Counted from the stretch's first letter, positions 21,477 to 34,586 are shown. The stretch is 64,000 nt of DNA from Centroberyx gerrardi (GCF_048128805.1 NC_135998.1:7337156-7401155), one strand, 5' to 3'. Translations and numbers: made by a program. The notes: generated by a model from the sequence alone, not told the origin.

Positions 21477-23144
21477 GTGAAAGTGGATGCATTTCTCAAA
21501 AACGCAACATGGGTGTCAGGGCCTCATTTTCTCCTTCAACCTGAGAGTGAGTGGCCTGTCAATCCTGACGATGTTCATCAACTTCCATCAGATGACCCTG
21601 AGGTCAAGAAAGCTGTTGTAGTGAATGCTGTACAGGCCAGAGAGGAGGTTGATGCAGTGACTCGCATGATCCATTACTTTGACTCTTGGACCCATTTGAG
21701 GAAGTCTGTGGCTTGGATCTTGAGATTTAAGACCTGGCTCTTGTCTCTGTGTCAGAAGAGGAGACAACTGAGCATGGTTCTTGCACAGTCTGACTTAGAT
21801 GTGGAACAACGACGACGTTCATTGAAGAAGGATATGGAAACTTTCAAGAGGAAGACTGTTTCAAGTTGTCTATCAGTGGAGGAGCTTGAGAAGGCAGAAT
21901 TGGAGATCATCAAGTTTAGCCAAAGGAAGAGGTTTCCAGAGTAATTCTCCAGGCTGAAAAAGGGCAAAAGTGTGAAGGGGCATAGTCACATCTACACACT
22001 CTGCCCACTGATGGAAGATGGTGTTCTGAGAGTTGGTGGTCGGCTCAGCAGGTCATCTATGCCTGTAGAATCTAAACATCCCATAATACTGTCTAAGGAT
22101 TTACATATCTCAGCCATTCTTCTAAGGTACATCCATCAAAAGGTGGGACATGGTGGTCGTAACCACATGTTATCCAAACTGCGTGAAAGATATTGGATCA
22201 CTGGCGCTAGTACAGCCATAAGGAGAGCTCTATCATAGTGTGTCATCTGTCGATGGTTGAATGCTCAGCCAGTGTCCCAGCAGATGGCAGACTTACCTTC
22301 TGAAAGAGTTACTCCAGATGAACCTCTGTTTACTCGTGTTGGAGTAGACTATTTCGGACCTTTCGAGGTGAGGAGCAGAAGGAGTGTAGTGAAGAGGTAT
22401 GGAGTCATTTTTACCTGCCTGGCCATACGAGCAATCCACATTGAAGTGGCACCTTCACTGGACACGGACTCTTTCATAAATGCACTCAGACGCTTTATAG
22501 CGAGACGTGGTCAAGTTCAGGAACTGCGCTCTGATAACGGGATGAACTTCATAGGAGCAGAGCGTGAATTGAGAACAGCCATTGAGCAGTGGAATCAATC
22601 GCAGATTAATGATGTTCTTCTCCAGAAAGGAATGAAATGGACTTTTAACCCCCCAGCTGGCTCACATCATGGAGGATCTTGGGAGAGGTTAATTAGATCA
22701 GTGCGGAAAGGCCTCAATTCCACTTTGAATGTGCAAAACTTGGATGAAGAAGGCCTTCACACAGTTCTTTGTGAAGTGGAAGCCATCATCAATGGCCATC
22801 CAATTACCAAAGCATCCACAGATCCTAATGACCTGGAAGCATTGACGCCAAATCACCTGTTACTTTTGAAGACCTTACCATCTTTGCCACCAGGAGACTT
22901 CCAAGAGGCAGACATATATGCGCGCAGGCGATGGAAGCAGGTCCAGTACATGTCAGACTTGTTCTGGAAAAGATGGGTTAAAGAATACTTACCTCAACTG
23001 CAGGAGCGTCAGAGATGGTCAGGAGTGAAGCGCAACCTAACTCCTGGGTCATGGGAAGAGTCCTACAAACCTTTCCAGACAGGAGAGGCTTTGTGCGTCA
23101 GGTGCGCATCAAAACAAAGAGCAGCTGCCTGGACCGGCCAATAA
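21477..23144 (+). pseudogene. BEL/Pao integrase region
   Basis: Three open pieces: 21477-21944, 21972-22238 and 22257-23144. The middle piece carries the zinc-finger half 'HQKVGHGGRNHML', with a stop (about 22236-22238) just before the paired cysteines. The last piece has the integrase core: Asp in 'GVDYFGPF', Asp in 'LRSDNGMNF', and Glu in 'GGSWERLIRS', so the DDE residues themselves are intact. The C-terminal Pao-type domain follows. Confidence 0.85.
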
Positions 23145-23461
23145 CCAAGGTCTGTCTGTTACAGGAGGCCAAAGCTGGATAAGGAGTGGCTGGTGCACAT
23201 TGTGACACTTTGACCTCTACCTTGACTCTGACTTTGACTGACAGACATAGAGTGATGGTAAAGATCACTCTGACTAAGGCTATGTGCTGGTAACCTCTGG
23301 TCTTACTGACTTATGACTCATTTACAGGATCAGAAAGAAGACAGAAATGTAAAGTCAATTTATGAACTTTGATTATTGAGCTTTTAATTACTTCATGCCT
23401 CCTATTAACTTGTGTAATGTGAGTAATTATTATGTAATAACTTAATAATTAGGGGCTGGTG
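23145..23461 (+). other. Spacer before the 3' LTR
   Basis: Non-coding sequence of the retrotransposon. A short purine stretch 'taggggctggtg' abuts the 3' LTR and may act as the polypurine primer. Confidence 0.45.
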
Positions 23462-23882
23462 TGTAGGAGCCATAAATGGATTTATTGTGATGGTTTATTT
23501 TGGTTATTTTGGTTGTTTATATGATATTTCACAATCACGGTGATTGATATAATCAGGTCACATGGATGTGGGCGGTGATATTTGTATAGTTAATTTAAGC
23601 ACCTGTTCACCTGCATGGCAGCTGGTAGAAAGAGAGAGGGTGAGTGGGTCGGTATTTTTTGTTGACCGCTGTTTCTTGTCTCTGATCGCTGTGATTATTT
23701 TGAGTATATTTTTCTGCACGTTATACTAAGTTGATCCTTTTTTCATTAATAAAAGTTATAAAATGTATATTTTTGATCTCAGCGAATCTTTTTTGGTAGC
23801 GCGTCAGACAATCAGCAAACAAGGCCCTATTTCAGCCTCTCAGCGACTGTTTACTTTGTTTCCAGTAAGCCTAGTCGCTACA
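23462..23882 (+). repeat. 3' LTR of the BEL/Pao element (full length)
   Basis: 421 bp, TGTAGGAGCC to GTCGCTACA, followed by the TTAAA duplication. It contains 'cattaataaaag', a polyadenylation signal missing from the 5' copy. Confidence 0.92.
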
Positions 23883-24381
23883 TTAAATATGGACGCATAT
23901 CTTGCTGTCACATGCCATTTTGTGGACGACAATGACAAACTGCCCACTGTTCTTTTAGTGGTGCGGCCATTTCCTAAAACCCACACAGCAGAGAACATAG
24001 CAGAGGTGAAGCAGTCACTGATTGAAGAGTGGGGCATTCAGGGCAAGGTAAGATGCCTTGTTACTGATGCAGCTGCTAATATCAACTTGAAATTGAGGCA
24101 TGCTATATGCATTGCACATGCCCTGAATCTTGTAGTTAAAAAATCAATTGATGCCACTCCTGGGCTTGACGAAATGAGAACAAGAGCAAGGAAATTGGTC
24201 ACTTATTTTAAAACCAGCACTACAGCAAAAGAGAGGCTGGGGCAAATGCAACAGCAAATGGGCCGCCCAGTGATGAAGCTAATCTTGGAGGTGGATACTC
24301 GCTGGAACAGCACACTGGAAATGCTGCAACGGTTGTATGAAGAGAGACAACCAGTGGCGGCAGCCCTAGCTGCAATCCCAG
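23883..24381 (+). pseudogene. hAT transposase (ZBED-like), 3' part
   Basis: Resumes the transposase exactly at the duplicated TTAAA: 'MDAYLAVTCHFVDD', second catalytic Asp in 'CLVTDAAANI', 'CIAHALNLVV' and 'DTRWNSTLEML'. The frame is open to a consensus donor (CCCAG|GTAATT) at 24381. The C-terminal dimerisation domain of hAT transposases was not found downstream, so the element is also truncated or its last exon is lost. Confidence 0.8.
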
Positions 24382-26308
24382 GTAATTTTTATTTTTGAGT
24401 TGCATTTGTATTATTTACTACATTCATTAACAAGGCCTGTGTACCCTTCTCAGGTTTTAGCACACACACACCCTTAATTCATACATTATGATAAAATTAT
24501 TTGACCAAAACACTGATTTCCAAACACATAGGGTCACATTGTTGACCTGTGGATCATCTGTAATATATTTGCCTGAATTACACTCGACAATGGCAAACAT
24601 GAGAGGAGCATGGCTGTGAGCAGCTCTCCAGGGTCCTACCAACAGCAGAGTCAGATGTAAACTGGCAGCCTTATATAATCTGCCACAGGTAATCAACCTG
24701 GACGCTACCAACAACAGGGGTGTACTTACCAATGGCATTTAACAATACTATATACTTCCCCTTAAACTACCATCCTATCTGTCTTAATACATACAATAAA
24801 ACATATCTTACTCTCAAACAAGTAATAAATATTACAACATATAAACAATATATATTTCAGTCCAAACACAACAACACCCCCCTCTGCTATCCTATCACAT
24901 GGTCCCTCCCAGAACTATATATAGGTGCTCGGACACCGCAGAACTTTTTTGCCCGAATACCCTGGAACAGACAAGACAGCACAGGTGATTAGTGATTGCA
25001 AAACTAAACAATTAAAACCCTTCACATTGCACCACTATAGTATTGCACTTAGATAGATATTGCACTTAAGCTATATTGCACTTAGAAGTATTGCTCTTAC
25101 AAATATTGCACTAGCCCATACCAAACCATGGCATTTGTTAACCAAACAGTGAAAACCCATTTCATGTCAGGTTAACAACTTAACATTGTTTGTTCCCTCT
25201 ACAGGTGGAGCTTAAATCTTTGCCCACACTGAGTAACTGCTCCAGCAAGATAAGATAACTCAAACAAACTTAAAATGTTTAGTAAAATATATTCAATAAA
25301 ATACTTTATGTCATGACTGGTTGTGCAATTATTAATGCTGTGCAAATGTTAAACTGTGCAAATTACACCGTGCAAACTATTCAATAAACCAATGTAAATG
25401 TATTGCGTAACAAAGTGCGCCTTCGTTACACACCAATTTTGGATAAACCTTTTTTCCAACTGGCCACAGAGTTCTGCATAAAAGGCAGACTTTTTTCTAA
25501 ACATAAATGTAGGGATACATCCGTCCAGTAGGTGGCACCATTACAACATCACTGGTCCCCATAAATGACTGTCTGTATTAAAAACGTTTTGTTTCTCTCA
25601 GAAAAAAACAACATGCAAAACACATGTATTTTGTAGTTCAAATTGATGTAAACCAGTGTAATGAAAATACTTAAAAAAATAAAAATAAACACAGTATCAT
25701 ATGCGAGATCTGCCTCAGATCATCTGGCTTTCATAATCTGCTGCCACTTTGTAAAACTAGGTGCAGCCTGGCAACCACTAATTGAGTTTGGTGCAAAATT
25801 CAGTCAATAAAGAATTGCTATTATAAAGTGGAAAAACAGAAACGGTAGATATTACAGTATTGTTGTAACTAACATTTCTTGATCTGACATTAGTTCCACC
25901 ATAATTGATAAATGTTAAAACATCACAGAAATATCAATATTGAATTAGTCAGTATACAGCAGTTAAATAAAATGCTTGATCACTGAATCCCTATCAGTTT
26001 CTACTTTTGTGTTTTTATTACTATGAATATTATTTTTATCCTTAACAAGAGAAGCTAGTGTAGTTCCTGGTTTGTCAGTGTGGGAGCTGGTTTGGACCTT
26101 GGCCGAACTGCAGAGACCGATTAGAAATGGAGAAGCAGTAGAAAATTTTAAGTAAGACTTCGCAGCAGGATCCAATCCATAAACACATGAACACAAATAT
26201 TGCATGTTTGTAACAGACCTACTGTTGTACCAGAGGTCAGGAGATGATCTAAAGTTCAGTCCAGGTGAAAGACAAGGGGGCAGACTTCAGTTTACGTGTA
26301 GCCTACCA
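24382..26308. other. Transposon-derived and AT-rich DNA, no gene
   Basis: No coding exon seen. A TATA-like 'ctatatataggtgctcggac' near 24915 within sequence of LTR-like flavour, and tandem 'tattgcacttag' motifs at 25040-25110, hint at further retroelement debris that I cannot delimit. Confidence 0.35.
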
Positions 26309-26395
26309 CAGTGGTTCTCAACGTGGGGTCCGGGGACCACCAGGGGTCCTTGGGGGTGCTCCAGGGGGTCCCCAGCAAATTGAATTGTTAAACTT
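26309..26395. mobile_element. hAT (Charlie-like) left-end fragment
   Basis: Begins CAGTGGTTCTCAACGTGGGG and continues 'gtccggggaccaccaggggt', the terminal sequence of a widespread vertebrate hAT family. No matching right end was found within the next kilobase. Confidence 0.6.
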
Positions 26396-26814
26396 TACCA
26401 TTATTTAATTTACAAGAAGTTAACACAATTAGAGAGTGTAGCAGAATGACTGTTTTAGTTTCACTGTTATCTCTCTACCTATAACACAGATATGGAATTC
26501 TGGACAAAATCATATCTAACAATAAAAATATTCTGAGATTTGGGTCCGAGAGACAAAATCTCATTATTTTTTTTTGGTCATTTTTTTGGTCACTTATCAT
26601 CTTGCCTCCTTAAAGCCACAATCTGCAAACCAAATGTAGACAAAGGGAAGCCCCTTGCCTTGGGGTTGGACAAATGTTTTCACTCTCAAATTGAATGAGC
26701 TCATTTTGCAATAGCTAAAAATGAGTTTCAGATGTACTTTGAAGCTGTAAAAGGTTTATGTTTGTATTGTTTGTAAACAGACTAATATGTTAAATTACAG
26801 TGTGTGGGTATGTA

Positions 26815-26882
26815 CCGGGGCAGGGGGGCCCAACAGGATGTGTGTGAGCCCAGGGGCCCCGTGATTGGTTAATCCGGCCCTG
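26815..26882. mobile_element. Second hAT-like right-end fragment
   Basis: Ends 'gattggttaatccggccctg', whose reverse complement starts CAGGGCCGGATTAACC, a hAT-type terminus. It does not pair with the fragment at 26309. Confidence 0.4.
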
Positions 26883-27112
26883 CATGTCAGCAAACCAGTA
26901 TACTGGTCAATCCTTACCACCACCCTCAGCATAGTGATAGCAGTATTGTTTTTTATTCATAATCATGACAACATAGAAAGTATTCTCTGTAGTATCTATG
27001 AAATAATTCAAATTCATGTGGTAGAAGATTCAAATTTATCCTTCAAACTCTGTTGCAGTGAAAACAATCTCATCTGTGACCACTTGGTGGCGGCATTTCA
27101 GTAAGAACTCGT

Positions 27113-27207
<95 letters not shown>
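27113..27207. repeat. (TC)n(AC)n microsatellite
   Basis: A (TC)n run followed by a (CA)n run, simple sequence only. Confidence 0.9.
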
Positions 27208-27208
<1 letters not shown>

Positions 27209-27745
27209 TCTTTACCAAAAGACATTTTTTAATCCCATTTATATATATATGTGTTTTGATCAGAGGAACAACTCCATCCCTGTTCTCAATGAGCTAATCT
27301 CCTTTTAATTTGCCATTGTTTGTTTTCATGATAATCTTGTCAAGATGTTAACTGACAGATTACATTTTAGTTAGTGACCGGTGATACGATCATCTAAACT
27401 AAATCTAAACTAGGCCTACTCCTTCACCCTTTTTACTGGAATATATAGATCAAAAGACATGCAGTCATTCAAACAAGACGACTTGTAGAGGAAATGATTG
27501 TTCATTATATAAAAATAAGCTCTTAATACAGTTGGAATTTCTTTAATTGTATACTGCTGTTTCAAAGGTTAACCTATATGGAAAAAATGCATTACACGTA
27601 GGCCTATGTCTAATTCTAATTAGTTGTTCCTGTCCACCAAATTTAATTGAAATCTGTTCATAGTTTTATGTGAGATATCCTGCTGACAGACAGATAGACA
27701 AACTAACATAACCTTCTTGGCAAAGGTAATCAAGTTCTCTTTGAG

Positions 27746-27965
27746 ATGAATTTGATCAAATGAGGTTTTTCTAGCAACACATTTTTATTACATGGGGTTT
27801 TGTTACCACACATTTTATCAAATGAGGTTTCCTTGCAACAATGTTTTATGAAATGGGGTTTTCTTGCCACCATTTTTTATCAAATGGGGTTTCCTTTCAA
27901 CAAATATTTATCAAATGTTTTGTTTTTTGCCACAAATTTGTATCAAATGGGCTTTTCTTGGGGCA
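27746..27965. repeat. ~35-40-bp minisatellite, six to seven units
   Basis: Units share 'tatcaaatggggttttcttg' followed by 'ccaacaaa' with variations. It lies about 420 bp before the stbd1 start codon. Confidence 0.75.
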
Positions 27966-28131
27966 AAATCATATCAAATTGGGATCATGTAATGCATATA
28001 GCTCTACCTATTTTATTCTTGATCACGAAAAAGTTTGGAAACCCCCTTGTATCAAACAACACTGCAAAGGGTTGATGCGTTTGCTTTTTATTATTATTAT
28101 TATTTTATGAATGAGTACGAGTCCGCGTGAT

Positions 28132-28144
28132 CCAATCAGCCAAT
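28132..28144 (+). promoter_or_regulatory. Paired CCAAT boxes upstream of stbd1
   Basis: Two CCAAT pentamers 8 bp apart (28132-28136 and 28140-28144), about 245 bp before the start codon. NF-Y sites in this arrangement are common in TATA-less promoters. The transcription start is not known. Confidence 0.45.
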
Positions 28145-28385
28145 GAGTAGATTGCACCTGCAGCTGATTGCAGCTCTCTGCAGCAACAAGAGGTCACTTC
28201 AAACGTGGAGGAGAAGCGCCACACACACACACTCTCTCTCTCACACACACACACACACAGCAGCAGCAGCCCGCAGCTTCACAGTCGGTTCAATCAATCC
28301 TCTTCACACGCACAGGGACATTACAGCAGGATTTCTTCTCTTTTTATTTGATCTTTTTTAATGCTCGCAACAGCGCCAAATAGCA

Positions 28386-31300
28386 ATGACGCTGAAAAAC
28401 AGCAAACCCGTCGCTCTTGAACGACGCTATGATCTGGCGTCGTTGTTCTGCATGCTCGGGAGGCACGGTCCCGCGGTGGCGATGGCTATTATAGCCATGT
28501 TATCCGTGCTGGCGGCTTTCATCATCTACCGGACCGTGAGGGGAAAGAGGAGAAAGGCCACAGCCGCCAACAAGAAGCCGGCGGGAGCGGAGGAGGACGC
28601 AGCGGTGAGCGGGGCTGGACGGGAGCCAGGCCCGGAGGAGACACACGGCTCGGTGGAGTCAACAGGTAAGATGCATAAAAAAAAAAAACCCACAGAAAAA
28701 ATAACGAGGGGGTTTTAGAAAGGAAGGTACTATAGCCTGATGTCGCAATTCCTGCAAGGCACTATAGGAATGTCATAGGAATGTTATAGTGATGCCATGT
28801 AAGAGATAAAAATATCATAAAGTGATCTAAGGCCACTTTAAACTCTAATGGTAAATTCTATTTTTCATAAGGGTATCAATATTAAAGTCTGATGAAACAC
28901 AGCTGGTGCAATTATTTATAGGCTACTTGAAATATATCAATACAAATGTTCTCATGCCATGGAATTTGCTTAAAAATAAGATTGTACTCGGCATGTCACA
29001 ATGTAATTTTATCCCTGAAATGTCTTTAATTTCTCATTACATTAATTATCCATTGAAAATAACATAGCTTTAAAAAAGTAAGGTTAGTAGGCTATCATGG
29101 GTTTTTAAGGGATTTATTCATGGGTTGATTTATAGAGACACAAGAAATTAAGGTATTTTTCATGCCTTTTGTGCAGGTTTACAGGGTTATTAAGGAGTTA
29201 TTAATGGAAGGTTCCTGTGCCCTGAATTTTACATTAAATTAGAAAGTAAGCAGTCAAACATTAGGGGGTGTTTAAGGTGGTTTTCATGGGGTCTCCTCCA
29301 TTAATAACCCCCTTAATTAATTTTAAGGGGATTTTTGCATGAGGGGTGAATTAATGTAAATGTAAGGTTATTTTAAGGGATTACTGGTTCATAGAGTTAT
29401 GATTCAGTTACAGACACATATTGTGATCAAAGACTAATAAGGGAAACCTAGTATGGAGATTTGATCCAACCAATCAATACACCAGATGATTGCACTGATT
29501 AGTTCCTCTTTGGTGTCAACATGCTGTCAGTCATATGGCAAATAAGACTGAATCCAGTTTAAAAATGTCTTACTGTGTTTTAGGCTGGACGTTACCTTAT
29601 CCTATCGCAAAACCAGATACTCATGTCATCAGATATTAATAACAATATTATGTTTTTCATATATCTACAAATCTAGGTAATAGGCTACTTCGTAAGTTCA
29701 TAAGTTTAGAAATTCACAAAATTTCTACAGTGCAGCACTTCTCAAGAGTTACAAAGTGCTTTACAGACAACAAAATAAAAAAAATAAATAAAAAATGCCA
29801 GAAATTACTTAAAAACGAGGTTTAAAGTAGAATGGTCACTGCATAATTCCATTTATGTTATTTCATAGTTTTGATGATGTCTTTACTATTATTCTAAAAT
29901 GTGGAAAGTAGTCAAAATAAAGACAAATGCGTGTGTCCAAACATTTGACTGGCAGTGTAAATCAATTGCATCAGGGATAAATGAATACCTGGACCTGTTG
30001 GTTTTACCCAGAAGCATCTTGTATCTGTGTTCAGATGGAAGCAGTACAGGCAGAGCGTAATGTAATGTGAAGGCTGTGTCACTGTTTTCATCATCATGTC
30101 AATTACACAACAAATTCACACCTCCTTTGTTTAATCCTGTTACAGAAGAGAGCGATGAGGGGTCGCCAGATCTGCTGGAGGACGATGCTGATCTGATTCA
30201 GCCTCGTCTAGAAATTGAGGAGCGCTGTGCTGCTGCTGCTGTTGAAGACTCCTACGCTGAATTGGACGCCGTTGAGAAGAAACCTCCACTCAGTTCTCCT
30301 CCTAAGAGTGGAAACCAAGTACCAGACTGCCAGCACACCCATCAAGATGACCCAGAGGAGACAACGGTCGCCAGTCAGAGCCCCGAGCGTGATTTTATCT
30401 CTTCTAATGCACCTGAGATGCATGCAGAGGAGGTCGATCGGTGTTCCCCATGTGACGACCAGAATGAGGCTGAGATGAAGGCGGAGGATGTTGTCGAGTG
30501 CTGCCAGGATGCCGAGGGCGACGCCGAAGATGAGACCGTTAAGGACGTGGTGGAGGATAACGAAAGCTGCTTGAAGGAGCCGGAGTCGATCGACTATGAG
30601 AGCTGCCAAGAGGAAGAGCTGGAGAAGGTGAGATGTCAGGCTGGATGCAGACTACAGAGAAATCAAAAAGATTCTTGCGTATTTATTTCCAAAGTACTAT
30701 AATAGGTGACAGAATTGTGAGATTTCCAAGCAACTGTACCACTGCACTGCACTGATGCAGAGTTACCTATTTATTGTCTCAAGTATGCATATATTTGCCT
30801 GGTGTCCAGCCTCCATGAATCCCAGTCTTTAGCACTTTTTGAATTTGCATGGTGATTCATAGCAGTCTGGACACAAGCCTATCCACCGGCAGTTATTTCA
30901 GACAGATATTGTGTTGACAAACCTGATTGGATGGTCAATGTAGGAGGGACAAACCTACTTATGACGAGCGTTCAGAGCGCCAAAGGAATTGGATGATAGC
31001 AAGCTAGATTTAGCGATCGATGAATTAAAACAGGAACAATCAGATGTTTATGATTGTTGTTGCTCTGAGGCATTTCCAGATTATGTCAATCTGCTTTGCC
31101 ACTCAAAGATTTTGATAACTGAGAACTCACACCAACCAATCGGTTGGGGTGAGAAATGACTAATTATCAGTGAATCAATGATTGGATAGACTTGAGCCCA
31201 GACTGCTATGAATCACCATGCAGATTAAAAAAGTGCTAAACTGAGATTCATGGGGGCTGGACACCAGACAATGCATATAGTGTTACAATAAAGACTTAAA

Positions 31301-34300
31301 CACAAAATGCCGATTATATGCAGTCTACTGATGCAACACATTTCTAGTAAAACACTCTTCCTAAGGCAGCTTTGCATCAGTAAACTACATACTAGTCATT
31401 TTGTGTTCAAGTCTTTATTGTAATGCTGTATATGCATACTGGATCGTCCGGTGGTTTCCCTCCCCACTTTTTTGTTTTTGGACTTCTCTGCCTCATTGGG
31501 AACCCTGTACTTTCATCAGCTTCATCAATCACAGTTGGGCAGTTAGTTTAAAGACTGACAGGGCATTTCAGAAAGGGAGATATTGGCACACACACAAACG
31601 CATAAATAAAGATTCTTGTGCCACTACTGTTAAAGTCATCAATTTTAAATGGTGTAAGGAACCAAAGTGATTATGATTCTGAAAATGGCTGCTGAGGTGA
31701 TTGTGCTTGTGTCCTGACTCTACTGAATGCAGCAGTCTTGCCCTTGTTTCTATTGATTGGCTGATTACATGAGTGTGATTTTGGGCACTAGCACAGCAGA
31801 GATATTTTCCTCCCACCTGCATACCGTTTCCATTCGATCTCATTAAACTCTCTCTCTGGGGTGAGCAACTTCAGCCCACAGGCTACTAGTCTAGCACAAT
31901 CCCTTTGTGTAATTTAGGGCTGCAACTAACAATTATTTTCTATTATTGATTAATCTATACATTTTTTTTTTTTAGAATAATCATGTACTCTATAAAATGT
32001 CAAAAATAATGACAAATGCCGATCATTAGTTACCAGAGCCCAAAGTGATTTCTTAAAATTGCTTACTTAGTCTGACCAGCAGCCAAAGCATTATAGCATT
32101 ATAATGACATGAAATGGAGAAAAACAAGCAAATCTTAGCAAAGCTTTGGTATTTTTACTCGATAAATAAATAAAGCAATAAATTGATTATCCAAATTATA
32201 ATTGATACATTTTCTGTCAATCGACTAATCGTTTCAGCAATAGTGTAATTGTGTATCGTGTCTTGCATATGTTTTTATCGACTGTCTTGAGAGACAAAGT
32301 TAACACAGGATATTAACTTTATGCTCATCTGCCTAGGTGTGTAAAGCAGAGGAGGCTGCGTCTGTTTGCCCAGATGAAGACGAGACCGCAGACATGAAAC
32401 CTGGACAAGAGGACGAAGACATCCAGTGTGCTGCGAACGAGCTGCTCAGCCAAACCACACATGTCAACGAAGACGGTGGTGATGATGATGATGATGATGA
32501 CAGGCTGCCGGGTAGCAAAACCACACAGGAGAGAGAAGACTTGGAGTCAGAGTTGAAAGAGCTTGTTGCCTGTATCCCTCAAGTCAAAGATGAGGAGTAT
32601 GAGGAAGAGCATGACTGCTCAGATAGTATTGATTGTAGTAATTATTCTGGAGATGCACACTTCCCCTCAGAGGAAGAAAAGAAAGATGAAGGTGAAGAGG
32701 AGGAGGAATGTGTCGACCTTCAGCTAATTGCTCAACAAGCTGAGATCTGGGCCGCAACAGCTGAACATGAAGTGAACCAACTGATTGAAGAGCACGACCC
32801 ATGTGAGGAGGTGACGGACAAAGTGCCCCCGTTCACTTGGGATAGTGTCGAGGATGACGATGGTGGTCTGGCCGGTCAAGTGATGGAGGAAGATATGGAT
32901 GAAGAGATTGACCACTTGAGCGATCTTCCAGCTGTTATGTCTGAACCTCGCTTGTCATGCGCCAACGAGCAACAACTGGAGATTGAACAGAAAGACGAAA
33001 ACCGTCATACTTGTAATGAAGAGGACCGCGTTCGCCCCTGTGTGGCCGATCAACCGAAAGAGAAAACGGCGACTAGTGATGATGCCGCTGCCTGCGTCGT
33101 CAATGAAGATCGTGACGGTTCGGGTGTGGCGCTCGACACTCTCCTGCCTTCTTTCAACCAGCCGAGTGAGCAAGAAAAGGACGAGAACGGTCATGACGCT
33201 CCAGCAGCTGTCATCGCTGAGGCAGACGGGCAAATCTCAAACGCTGTATATTGCCCTGCTCTCTTGCCGTCTTCCTGTCAACAGCCAGAAAGTGAACAGA
33301 AAGAGGATAAAAATGAAACTGCTCTGCCCTTGGATGAAGATACCGATGGTAATATACACGGCCCTCACTTGCCATCTTGTGACAGAGAAAACAGACGTGA
33401 AAAGAACGATAATGGCACAGTGTTAGCATTTGCTGAAGACGGAAAGGCTCTGGTGTCTGACCCTCGCCTGCCGTCTTTCTACCAAGACCAAGAATGTGAC
33501 CATAGGGACAAAAATGAAGCTTTTGACCAGGCAACCATTGCTGCTGGTCCTGATGCGGTTCCTTGCGATGGCGAGAATGTTACTGCTCCTGTAATTGCTG
33601 AAGAAATGTCTGATCCTCACCTGACGTCTTTCTACCCAGACCAAGAACGTGACCATGCAGTAAACAATGAAACTTTTGACGAAACAAGTATTGCTGATGG
33701 TCCTGAAGATATCAACCCTCCAGTGTATCATCTTCCCTTGCCGTCTTCTGACCAAAGTGAGCAGAGGGTAACCGATGAAGACAAGATGTCGTCTCCTGGC
33801 GTCGATGAAGAGAGCGGGATTTCGAGCATGGCGTTCAGCCCCGACTTGCATTCTGCTCCGTTCTGCGAAGATGCCGATATTGAGTTTGACTTGTCGACTC
33901 CCATCACGGATGAAGATTTTGCATCTCCAGTTCTGGATCTTGGCCTTGGCCTTCTGCCATCTTGCCACCAACCGCAGCTTTTGGGTCAGATGGAGACTCA
34001 TCACAGCCCATATATTGATGCCGATATATCTAAACCTGTCATTAATGAAGTTGGGAGCATTACAGGCATGGTGTTTGGGCCTTACCCATCACGTATCTAC
34101 CAACAAACCCACAGTGAGGCCATTTGTGAGTCATTTGGAGGCAACGATGACGTGTTGGGCCAGGCGATCGAGGACCGCTACAACAGAGAGATCGATCGGT
34201 TTAGTGAGCGGATCGCAGCCACTATCACTAACAAGCAGACAGAGGTGAAGGATTCTGTTGGAGTGCCGGCGACGAAGGAGAAGAAGCAAGGAGGGAGTGT

Positions 34301-34553
34301 TGAGAAGAAGGAGGGAGCACAGGCAGAGGAGGAGAAAGAAGAGGATTATGAGAAGACGGAGATCAGCATCATGGAGGCGACCATGGACAACAACGAATGG
34401 ATCACGGACGGAAACTACCAAGTCCTTCCCTGGATGAGCTTTTCTCTCTCCTCGTTTGCCCAAAACCACACTAAACCCGACCAGCTCGCCACAGAAGAAC
34501 GCCAGAGCGACTCTCCTGTCGCCACGGCAGCGACAGACACTGCTTCTATGGAT

Positions 34554-34586
<33 letters not shown>

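Larger units (their letters stand above)
15630..23882 (+). mobile_element. BEL/Pao LTR retrotransposon, defective, inserted in a hAT transposase gene
   Basis: An 8.25-kb element bounded by TG...CA LTRs and a 5-bp TTAAA duplication. Order of parts: gag with zinc knuckles, aspartic protease region, reverse transcriptase, RNase H, integrase. That order and the Pao-type integrase identify BEL/Pao. A 5S-derived SINE of about 580 bp interrupts gag. The coding region carries a gag frameshift near 17630, damage at the protease, in-frame stops at 21387, 21423, 21942 and in the integrase zinc-finger (about 22236). The copy cannot make a complete polyprotein. Confidence 0.93.
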
